A program made the position numbers and the translations under genes. Below, in pieces: positions 34,379 through 44,006 of a stretch of DNA of 64,000 nucleotides. Origin of the DNA: Rhynchosporium graminicola. Lineage: Eukaryota; Ascomycota; Leotiomycetes; Helotiales; Ploettnerulaceae. The stretch spans positions 845,645 through 909,644 of the forward strand of contig FJUW01000046.1 in assembly GCA_900074885.1 (NCBI GenBank). The letters run 5' to 3'. The stretch's first letter is position 1, and each line of letters opens with the position of its first letter. The notes under the pieces were generated by a model. That model searched no databases and was not told the DNA's origin. It saw only the letters and a list, made by a program, of their open reading frames with translations.

Positions 34379-37188
34379 TGTAACAACTGCGCGAAGCAAG
34401 ATCCCGTGACCCCGGAGCTTATAAAGGGCCGGCACAGAGAAGATCTTATAGATTACTCTTAAGGTTTCTAAACCTTCTCTAGAATATAACTACGCTTCTT
34501 AAGAGGTACTATACAGATACCTTTTCTAATGACTACCGCAGGGAGAGACTAAGCTATATATCTCTCTACTAGTAATTCTTTCGTACTTCAATTTCTTCTC
34601 CTAAAGAAACTAGGAAACCTAGTAATAGTACTAGCGGTACTTACTACTACTATAGCGCCTAGATATTAAGATCGCCTCAGATTTCGGTAATAAGCCCTTA
34701 GTAAACCCTAGATATTAATAGAATATCTATGAAGAATCCTATAATATTAAAAGGCCTTAGATTACAGGGATATATACCCTTCTAGCTATATATAGCTATT
34801 TGCACTAAGTACCCCTATATATTTCAGGATTCTTCTAGGCCTCAGAAACAGTAGAAAGAAGTATCTAGATCTACTATCTGCAGCTTCCCTAAGGATAATA
34901 ACCCTATATCTTAGCACGGAAGTTATACTCTAAGTAAATATTATCTCGAAACTCTATATCCTAGCTTTTCCCTTCGAGAGCCTCGAGTGAGCTAAACTAG
35001 TCTCGCTATCTTTCTTTCGAGCTCACCTCGAAATAAGAATATTATCGCTAACCTGGCTTCGAGCTAACTATAGATAATATTAACGCTAAAAGCTGAATAA
35101 TACTATTATAATTAGCTATAATTACTATAATATATTAATAATACTTAGTACTTTAGTAGTAAAGAATCTAATAATATTAATTCTTCTTTCTATGAGTTAA
35201 TAAATAATATACCTATATAATCGCCTAAAGTATACCCTAACTATTAAACCTTAGAATCTAATAAAGTAGATTTAGTATATTCTTATACTGTTTTATAGCC
35301 CTTATATATAAATCTCTACGAAGAACTAAAGGGATTAACTCGAAAGTTCTCTAAATTTCAAATTTTTAAGAATACGAATATTAAGGAGTCTACTTATCTT
35401 ATCTTGGCTCGAGCAGTCTCGAAGCTAACCTTACCTTGCCCTGTAACTTATATATAGCCTCCCTCGAGCTAATCTAGTATTACTTTAGTAGCTAGAATAA
35501 ACTCTATATATTAACTTTCTAGCTAGAAGATATTATAACCCTTAATATATAATAGCTATAACGTATTAGAGGAATTACTAATTATATAGTTATATATATT
35601 AGAGTCTTCAGAATCTATATTAAGTTTCTAAACCTTTATATTAGTTAAATATTCAATAGGAATAAGCTCTATACTTAAAATTTATTATTATAAGCTGAAA
35701 AATATCTAAGAAGGTATAAGTTCTTAAGAATTATCTGATCTATTAACGCTAAAGAAGCTACTAAATATAGCCTAAATCTAAACTCTCTTATAATTAGTAT
35801 AGATAATAAAACTAATATAATTACTATATTAAGCTAATAAGATTATAAAGGAGGGAAGAGAAATACTAGAGGTAGCTAAGATACTAGCTCTTCTATAAGC
35901 TTTTAAAGTTTCTATCTTTAATTAAACTTACGTAAGATATAAGTAAACCTTACTTAGAGAAATAATAAAGTAGCTAAAGGAAAGAATTTAATAGAAACTA
36001 GATTCTAGGGTATATATTAAGGCTGCTCGAGAGAAAGTTAAGGAGACTAGGATAAGTAAGATATCTGGAATATCTAGAATAAAGATATTCTAATTTAAAA
36101 GAGCTAAGGATTTCTATAGTAAAGAAGATATACTAGTAGTATAATAGCTAGATTATCTTAACTATAACTTTAAAGTAGAAAGTCTAATACTACTAGCTCT
36201 AACTTACTTAAGAGCTATTACTATATTACTTAGTAGAGATACTTTAAGGCGTTTCCGATTAGATATTAGAATAAAAGAGATTATATAGAATAGAATATAT
36301 ATAAGCGAAGAAGAGAAGTAAGAAGTTATTAAGTAGCTTAAAACTCAGTATCTAGATAATAAACCGCCCTTAGAAGAGATAGATATTATAGCTAAGATAT
36401 TAAACCTTATTCAAGGAGAATATGAAAATGTCACCTCTTATTACTATTACAATATTACGCTCCTTAAATATATAAGAGTTATAGATATTAAAAAGGGTCT
36501 AAGAGAACTTTTATTACTTAAGACCTCTAATAAGTATATCTTTATCTCTCTTACTTACGCTTTATCCGTGGAATTAAAGATAAGAAGCTAAGAGTTTATA
36601 CTTTAAATAATTATATTCTACGCGTTTTATACTTATAGAGAATATATAAAGTACTTTATTTATCTTAATAATTAATTAAAGCGTAAGAGAAAGTAGAAGA
36701 AGAGATAGAGAAGAGAAAGTACTTTAATAGACTAAAAGAGTATATTACGTAAGCTATAGGAATACCTATATATATTATATTAGCTGCTTACGCCCAGAAT
36801 ACGCTTACTTATTAGGAACAAACTAATACTAGTGCTTCGAGTTAGTAAAATAATTCTTCAGGCTTACCTCAGAATCCTTCGAGCTCCTATTAATCTAAGT
36901 AGAGTTCTTCGAGTGCTCCCCTTATATATCTACTCTAATTATAGCTAGTTTTATAGCTTACTGCTCTTCTAACCTTAAGTACTTAAATAACGCAGGTAGC
37001 TAGAAGTAGAACTAAGTACTAATAATAGTAGTACTAGCTACCTTATCGTCGAAATAACTTTAATACAGGCGACGAATAGCAATTATATCCTAGAAACGGA
37101 ATATAAACTAATATTAATACTTCTACTAATATTCCTCCTTTATAACTAGCACGTGAAAGCTTAAATCTATATATTAATAGAACCTTAA
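34379..37188 (+). pseudogene. H: unclassified LTR-type element, possible LTR and Gag region (part 1)
   Basis: A sequence starting TGTAACAACTGCGCG at 34379, with a TATA-like CTTATAAAGGG at 34418-34428, resembles the beginning of an LTR, but its partner is outside the window. From about 34528 a plus-strand frame is Gln/Ser/Leu-rich once TAA/TAG are read as former Gln codons (GFFQASETVERS region near 34820). Around 36010-36720 it reads KVKETRISKISGISRIKIF, ALTYLRAITILLSRDTLRRF and KPPLEEIDIIAKILNLIQGE, which is Gag-like in length and composition. I do not recognise the family. F inserted at 37184-37188, and the coding sequence resumes at 50678 with a retropepsin domain. Confidence 0.55.
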
Positions 37189-37372
37189 TATCACAGGTGA
37201 ATAATATATATACGAGGGTTTATAGTAGTATTTAATAAGTTCGATAAAGAGAGAGTACGAATCTAACCGGAAGCCGTAAGGAAAAGTGCGTAGTACTAAG
37301 ACTTAACCGAGCCTTAGTCAGGGAGTCGTGCTAGTAATACTAGTATTATAACCTAAGGGCTTAACCCTTATA
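37189..37372 (-). repeat. F 3' LTR (184 bp)
   Basis: Homologous over its full length to 50489-50672. The polypurine tract lies to its right, so this is the 3' LTR. Confidence 0.94.
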
Positions 37373-37405
37373 TTACTCTCCTCCTCCCGCTTGTTTCCTA
37401 GCGGG
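37373..37405 (-). promoter_or_regulatory. F polypurine tract and overlapping stem-loop
   Basis: On the minus strand a tract GGGAGGAGGAGAGTAA abuts the 3' LTR. A perfect 6-bp stem CCCGCT / AGCGGG with an 8-nt loop (37386-37405) leads directly into it. Confidence 0.72.
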
Positions 37406-37554
37406 AACTAATAATATATAGTCGTAGAATCCTCTTATAGTTAATAACTACGTTCTATTACTAAACGTTAAGCGTTCTACTATTATTATTCGCTTCCTTT
37501 ATTATGAACCCGCTGTATTAGGCTAGCGCTCCGCTCCTATTATCGCTCGATCCG

Positions 37555-38170
37555 GCTAGGATATTATAAAAGAAGAGCTTTCTACCCCTTTAGACTTCTC
37601 CTTCTTCTTCTATATAATAATAGTAAATATAGTAAGATAAGTCCTCCCTCTCCTTCTATTAAAAGAAAAAATATATATTAAATATCTCGCTATTATACTA
37701 TCGGGATCCGCGCTAAAACTAGCGGAGTCAGATATCTCTTATTATTTATTATATTACTTATACTCCCTCGAGCTCTAATTATATCGACTAAGCTATAAGT
37801 ACTATACTCCGCCTGTTCTCGGACGGAATCCTAACGAACTCAGTCGAATCACTCTTAATCCTATATCTACTATAAGGATAAGAGGAAGAATTATAAGAAC
37901 TTATAAGTTTTCCTCAGATTCCGCGTGAAAATAATTAGCTTATATAATAGTCCTTAAATCTCTTATATCGCTTACTCTATTTAGATCTATTCTACTAATA
38001 TCGATAAGTAAATACTATATTCTGCTTATTTTTCGTTACTTTACGCTTTATTTAGAAATAAAGCTTATACTAATCTTATTAAGGTCTTAAAAGCTTAGAA
38101 AGCTCTTAAGCTCCTCTAATCCTCTAGTCTTCTCTCTATATAAGTTTATTCGGTCCTTGCTTATTTCTCG
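37555..38170 (+). pseudogene. Candidate antisense reading frame in F (function unknown)
   Basis: A TATA-like ATTATAAAAGAAG (about 37563-37575) is followed by the CT-rich run CTTCTCCTTCTTCTTC (37595-37610). A plus-strand frame from 37617 has about half a dozen stops in 180 codons (KEKIYIKYLAIILSGSALKL, then TPPVLGRNPNELSRITLNPI and STIRIRGRIIRTYKFSSDSA). It is opposite to F pol and lies between pol and the 3' LTR, the same layout as in G2 and G4. The minus strand in the same codon phase is about equally open here, so the coding strand is uncertain. No family is recognised. Confidence 0.35.
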
Positions 38171-38499
38171 TTAGTAATTTATATTTTTCAGTCCTTTAGC
38201 TTCCGAGATTATTACTTCTATTATTATTATTATCGCTTAATAGATTTAAATATAAGTAATTATTAGACTCCGCTTATTTTCTATTAGCTTACTCTCTTTT
38301 AGTACTAGAGGAGTACTTCTAGCCCTTACTTTAGGATTCTGCTAAGCCTCTTAGGAGCTCTACAAGAGATATAGTAGAATATATATCTTTTCTATAATAT
38401 TATCTTCTTAAAAATTTGAAAATCTAAAATTAAATCCTAAAATTAATCTTCTTTTTCTTTCTCTTTTTTATTCTATAAAAATATAACTCCTTCTATCTG

Positions 38500-39495
38500 A
38501 AAATATCTAGATTCTAACTAAATTATATCAGAAACTCTCCTCTCTCTTTTTATTCTTATAAACGACTCTTTTCTTAATATTTCCCCCGAGGTCCGCTTAT
38601 TCCTACTTAGAGTTTCGATTTCTTTTTTTTATCTTCTTTTCTTACTTAGATAAGAGTTTATTATATATATTAGCGTTCCTATACTTTAGCTTATATTTAT
38701 CTAAAGCTATAGAATCTACTAAGTTTTCTAAGAGTTCTTATATTAGTTTATAGTAACTTAACTATTTTATAAGTATTTCCTTAAACTTTCCTCTTTCTCT
38801 TTTCTTATCTCTTATATAAAAGATCTATTCTATTGAAAACTCTTCGTATATCTTAAATAGAACTAGATCTAGTTACTTATTATTAGTCTCCTGCCTTATT
38901 AAGAGGTTATTACTAGTAGGTCGTAGTAAATTTATATAGAATACTAAGTAAATATTCCTAGGGATCCTAAATAATTATATAGATAATAGCGAAAGTACTT
39001 CTTCTATTATATATTTAGTATATTTAGTATCTAAGCTCCTCTTCAGATAGTCTATTTAGTAGTTATATAAGTCTAGCTATATCTTATCGCCTTTCCGATA
39101 GATTAGTACTAGAGTTCTAGTTTTATTAGTATTATCTTCCTATTTCTGCGCAGCTTTAGCTATATTTACCTAATATAACTTAGTAATATTCTTTATCTTC
39201 GTAATAAAAGCTCTAGCTCTTTCGCTTAACTTAAGTTTAGTAGTTTCCTTAGTCTCCGGTTCTAATAATATAGGAAATAGCGCTTCGTAGCTATATTTTA
39301 TAAAGAATAGACTTATCCCGAGTCCCGCTTAATATCGGCTGTTTGATATGAGTTATACTATAAGAAGCTACTTCTTCTAGTTCGACTACTCTTAGTTAAT
39401 AAAATTTCGTAAATAAGCTTATATCTCTTAATTTAGTCTCTCTAAGGCTCTATTTATTTATAAGTAGTATACGGAGCTTAATCTCTAGTATACGC
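38500..39495 (-). pseudogene. F integrase C-terminal part
   Basis: Minus-strand translation gives the end of a Gypsy integrase: YNSYQTADI at about 39325-39355 (family AYNS-x-xH-x-ST), LSERARAFITKIKN at about 39180-39240, and a chromo-like or GPY-type segment with LVLIYRKGDKIW-like residues at about 39095-39130. The G1b insertion at 39496-39500 separates it from the integrase core at 47757-48290. Confidence 0.8.
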
Positions 39496-39500
39496 CTAAA

Positions 39501-39731
39501 TATTACGGTCTATACTATAATAGCCTCAGGCTCCTAGGCATCATAGGAGGCAGGGCTAGCGGGATGCGGTTAGTACGTACTAGAGGATAATTAGTTAGTA
39601 TAGCCTTATAGTTATACCTAGAGAGAGAGTCGAGAGTAGAAACCTCCTCTCTATTTTTTCTTCCTTTTACTTAGCGCACCCTTAAGGGCGAATATAACTT
39701 ATTATCGACTCCTTATGCCTCTACTATAATA
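39501..39731 (+). repeat. G1b 5' LTR (231 bp)
   Basis: Starts TATTACGGTCTATACT and ends CTATAATA. It is more RIP-altered than the 3' LTR (for example GGCCTTAG there against AGCCTCAG here and GCCGTAATA against ACTATAATA). Confidence 0.97.
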
Positions 39732-40141
39732 TAAGAAAAGATTAATTATCTCGCTAAGAAGTAGCAATATCTATTTAGAAGCCTTAAAGCTAGTATTACT
39801 TTCTTAGTATAACTTCTACGACTTCTATCTTACCTGTACTTAATAACTTCGACTATACGCGCTATCTACTTCTATACCTTAGAAGTAGAGTGTTTCAGAG
39901 AAAGCTAAACTCTCTCCTTTAATTAGTACTACTTCTATAGTATAATTCTACTAAAAAACCTTATTATAATATTTTTTACGCTCTTAGTCTCGTGCTTAGC
40001 CTTACGTATCCTCGACCTTAAACCCTCCGAACCTCTACGACCTCTGCGAAGCTCCCTCTTACGATTCTAACTCTATATATACTTATAACAAGAGAACTCG
40101 ATAGCTAAAGTAAAGTGAACTTATAAAAGGAATCTAAAGTA

Positions 40142-40298
40142 AACCTAATTAGTAACTTTCTGATACCTTAAATATATACTCTACTAAAGGACTTTAAGAA
40201 CAAGCTTACTCTCGCGCTATATTAATCTTTATCCTCTTAAATAAGTTACTATTAAGCTTTAGATCCCTCTTAAGCGCGTTTTTTTGGCTATAGTAAGC
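40142..40298 (+). other. About 150-bp segment in the G1b leader that is absent from G1a
   Basis: G1a passes from the equivalent of AATCTAAAGTA directly to GCGGGCCCTCCTATATGTAA (5370-5425 region). G1b has about 150 extra bases at this point. No terminal repeats are obvious, so this may be a deletion in G1a or a small insertion in G1b. Confidence 0.6.
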
Positions 40299-40379
40299 CC
40301 TCTTATATATAACCGCGCCGAAGCACTTAAGAGCTCTTTATACTAGATAGACTCGGGTTCCCTGAATAGAAGAGAAAGA

Positions 40380-41650
40380 GCGAAAGCGCGCTAGTAGAGG
40401 ATATTATTAAGGATATTATTAAGAGTAATCTAATTAAGGAAGAAATAGCGTTAGGGTCTAATAGCGATAGTAATAACAATTTCGAGGATGCTAATAAGGA
40501 AACTATACCTTAGCCCGAGTCCCTAAGACTTCTAAAGTCACTAAAGTTAATTATTAATACTATCATCTCTTCGCGACTTATATTACTTTTAACTTCTCTT
40601 ACCTCTGAATCGCAGAGCCTTATACTTATTCCTTAAACTGAAACTAACTTCTCGCTAGGGTCTACGATAGCGCCTCTCGGTTTCTCAGATAAGCAGATAT
40701 AAGTTATAAACGCTATTATTACTACTATTATAACTGCTACTCTCGCTCTAGAGGCTAATACTAATACTACTAGGAAGTCACGATCTCTTACTATAGACCT
40801 CTAACTTATTATAAATTACTTTCTTCTAAAGCTCGATAACGCTATAAAGGCTATTAAGTCTTATTAAGTTAAGTTCCCTCGCTTTCTTTTTACTAATTAT
40901 AATAGTAAGATTAAGTATAATATATAGAAGATAGATATAAAGCTCTTCTTAGAAGAATATTCTAGTAACTTCCTCGCTAGCGATATATAAGTTAAGGCTT
41001 ACTTTAAGTATACTAAAGAAGAAGCTAAGACTATTATCCTTTAATATATAGATACTAGCGCTGATAACTAATTTAAGACCGCTTCTAATATCCTTAGAGG
41101 TTTAGACTAGCGCTTCTTTAATTATAATTATATCTAGCGTACTAAAGCTACTTATAAGAACTTAAAGATAGCTAGAAATATGACTTATAACTAGTTCCGA
41201 GTTAAGTTTACTAACCTCGCTACTACTAGTAAGATCTCTAGAGATAGATAGTTTAAGGATATCCTAAAGAAGATCTCTCTTACTTTAAAGGCTTATATTA
41301 TAGCCGAAAAGTATAAGATAAATAGTAACTATAACCTCCTTAATAAGTACTTAGCTATTATAGATCGCGAGTCTCGTAATATTACTACTAAAGAGAACCT
41401 TATTTAGAAGGCAGCTCTCGCTACTACTACTTCTATTAGAGCTCTAGGTATTCTTAAGAAGGATAACTTCTTTAGTACTAATTATATTACTAAGAGCAGT
41501 TCCTAGATTAATAATCGTACTACTAAGACTATAGGATTCGCTCCTAAGACCCGTGATCCCGGCTTATAAGTACCTCGTATTACTACTATTATTAATACCT
41601 GCTATATCTATAAGAAGGAAAGCTATTAAGCTTAGGAATATCCTAACGCT
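40380..41650 (+). pseudogene. G1b gag remnant with zinc knuckle
   Basis: A plus-strand frame with an acidic Ser/Glu-rich start (about 40440-40560). A central region contains FKTASNILRGLD at about 41070-41110 and KLKIARNMTYN at about 41160-41195. A Gly/Thr/Ser-rich C-terminus ends in a degraded CCHC knuckle at 41599-41641 (CYIYKKESY-x-A-x-EYP, once C-x2-C-x4-H-x4-C). Stops are RIP-type. Gag would assemble the particle and bind RNA. Confidence 0.78.
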
Positions 41651-41879
41651 ATAAAGATCACTAAGATAACTAGTTAGTTAGTAGAGGATATTACTACTCT
41701 TTATAGTATAGAGGAGAGCGATAAGTACGCTAATAATTCCTCTCTAGTAGAGATTAATAAGTTGTTAGGAAACTATTAAGCTATAGGATAGTCTCCTCCT
41801 ATAGTAAACGCCTCGATCTATAGAATAATTTAAATACTAATTTCTATTCTCTTCCTAGAGGGAAATAATTCCTAGTTAT

Positions 41880-42180
41880 TATAGAATTAGAAAGAAATAG
41901 ATTATTTATTAAAATAGAAGTATATATCGATAGTAGAGTAAATATCTTTAGAGCTCTATATACTTCAGTCGCTCTTAAACTTCATTATCTCTTAAGTATT
42001 AATTTCCTTACTCTCCCGAAACTTATTATTCCTACTAGCTATAATAGAAAGGCTAGTACTACTATTACTCACGTAATTCTCCTTACTCTTACTATCGATC
42101 GTCGTCGAGTTAACTTCCCTTTTCTGATTACTAATTTAGGAAGTAATAATATACTAATAAGATATAAATTCTTAGAATAT
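41880..42180 (+). pseudogene. G1b retropepsin (protease) remnant
   Basis: Reads IEVYIDSRVNIFRALYTSVA at about 41918-41975, a degraded D-S-G-A active site, then NRKASTTITHVILLTLTIDR and FPFLITNLGSNNILIRYKFL (about 42115-42175), matching the usual retropepsin ending ILG-x-x-FL. It would have cut Gag-Pol. E is inserted 460 bp downstream, before RT. Confidence 0.82.
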
Positions 42181-42643
42181 TACGAACTTAAATAAAATTA
42201 TAATTATTACTATAAGAACTATCTAGAGTAGCCTATAGATATACTACTAGTACGCTACTTCGACAAAAGACTAGAGTTACTATTACCTCTAGGTAATAAA
42301 GTAGTAGACTAATAATATTAGCTCGACTAAGAGTGATAAGATACTCTAATAGACTAAGAAGTTACTAATATATAAGCTCCCTGATCGGCACTAATTAGAA
42401 AGGAAAGTCGCCCCTTAGCGTTTATAAGAGAATAGAAGTATAGTATATAGGCTATACATAAGCTATTAGTAAGTTACGAGCTAGCTAATAACTCCTTCCA
42501 GACTTATGATTCCGGTTCACGAGAGGAGGATAATATCGCTTATAACGTAACTAAGTAGAACTAGCTCGATAAGTAAGTACGTCGGGAAGTAAGAGACTTA
42601 CTTTATAAAACTAATATTAACTAGATCTCTGCTACTACTATAT

Positions 42644-42845
42644 TATGACGGCGCATGGTATACGTGGCAGATACGGGCCAGTATCGGTGCCTTAGGCATA
42701 CCCTCCTTATATATATAGAAGGTGAAGAATCCTTAAGAGCTCTAAATCTTTCTATTTCATTCGTACAAGAATATATAAGATCGCTCTTAGCCTCCCTACT
42801 TGTTTATTCTTACTTATATACCGCCTTAAGTCTTATGTCGTTATA
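42644..42845 (+). repeat. E 5' LTR (202 bp)
   Basis: Starts TATGACGGCGCATGG and ends ATGTCGTTATA. A TATA-like TTATATATATAG lies at about 42708. A 64-codon open frame (42655-42849) is confined to the LTR and is not a convincing gene. Confidence 0.94.
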
Positions 42846-43799
42846 TTAAATAGAAAGATCAAGACCGCCGGGGATAGTATTAAATAATATCTCACCTAGA
42901 AAACTCGATTCGCACGTACGACTACTAGGGAGCTTTTCGCTAAGTTATCTCTACTTACCTTGGATTTTCGGAATTATACGGAAACAGTTAGTACTATTAA
43001 TTACGAATTCGATAGTTAGGTTTTCAAAAGAGCCGAGATTCCAGAGATCTCTCAGATAGCTGGGAATTTAAACGTAATTCAGCCTCAGAAGTACTAGTAT
43101 TACTACGAAGTCACTCTCGGATACTTCGAAACTCGTTCCTTCGTGCGTACGAAGTAAAACAGCGGACGAATTTTAGGTGGAAACTTCCCTATAGGCCCTA
43201 ATCTTCATTATCCTCTTACTCGACTTCAACCTTCCGAAAGCAGCTCTGATAGCGAAAAACCTTGCTTTTAGGCTAGGACGAAATAGCTTATTACTCTAGC
43301 GGAAATTATCGGAATTCGACTCGTAATCCCTATACCCCGGTATAATTTGTCCCCCTCAGCAGAATCGACCTCCCTCTACTAGAACTTTTAATTTAATATT
43401 TTCTATATCTACTTAACGAAGATATCTGACTCTCCTTGATCTTTTAGCTTCTTTAGAATTCGATTTAGACTTTCGTTTCTTTCGTAACCTTTAAGTATTT
43501 CAATCACTCGCTTAGTCTCGCTTATTCAGCAAAACTCGGCATCACAATTACCGGTAAACCCTATCTAGGAACCTACTTTGGAATCGCAATTTCGCTCTAA
43601 TCGTAGTAATATCACCGGAGATTGCGTTTCCCTCTGCAGAAGAGATGATCTCGGTACTGAATTAGTATCTACGGTTTCAGTTTAATGGAAATTTGGAAGG
43701 TTATCTTGATATTTAACTGCGTTTTATACTTACTTTGTTTCCTTAGTTACTTCGATTCTTTAAGGCTCGAGGGCGAGCCTTTATCTTAGAAGGGGGTAA
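42846..43799 (+). other. E interior, no recognisable coding domain
   Basis: It contains C-rich, moderately RIP-affected sequence with no retrotransposon domain in either strand that I can identify. Near the 3' end, AAGGCTCG-AGGG-CGAGCCTT (43762-43781) is a perfect 8-bp stem with a 4-nt loop, followed by the tract AGAAGGGGG next to the LTR. Confidence 0.7.
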
Positions 43800-44001
43800 T
43801 ATGACGGCGCATGGTATACGTGGCAGATACGGGCTAGTATCGGTGCCTTAGGCATACCCTCCTTGTATATATAGAAGGTGCAGACTCCTTTAGAGCTCTG
43901 CATCTTTCTGTTTCCTTCGTACCAGACTATATAAGATCGCTCTTGGCCTCCCTACTTGTTTATTCTTGCTTATATACCGCCTTGAGTCTTATGTCGTTAT
44001 A
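43800..44001 (+). repeat. E 3' LTR (202 bp)
   Basis: Same length as the 5' LTR and nearly identical; it is less RIP-mutated (keeps CTTGTATATATAGAAGGTGC and CTTGGCCTCC where the 5' copy has A for G). Confidence 0.94.
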
Positions 44002-44006
44002 TATAT

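Larger units (their letters stand above)
42644..44001 (+). mobile_element. E: 1.36-kb non-autonomous LTR element nested in G1b
   Basis: Two 202-bp LTRs (42644-42845, 43800-44001) and a target duplication TATAT (42639-42643, 44002-44006) delimit the element. The 954-bp interior shows no pol domain and no long frame. It ends with GCTCGAGGGCGAGCC, then TTAGAAGGGGGTAA as polypurine tract, so transposition machinery must have come from another element. The last about 85 bp of the LTR, including ACTATATAAGATCGCTCTT and TATATACCGCCTTGAGTCTT, match the G4 LTR while the upstream half does not. CpA/TpG content is higher than in surrounding G1b, so E is younger or less mutated. Confidence 0.92.

Noticed and set aside
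42655..42849. 64-codon open frame
   Set aside because: It lies almost entirely in the E 5' LTR and ends just past it; the repeat in the 3' LTR is not maintained as a gene.
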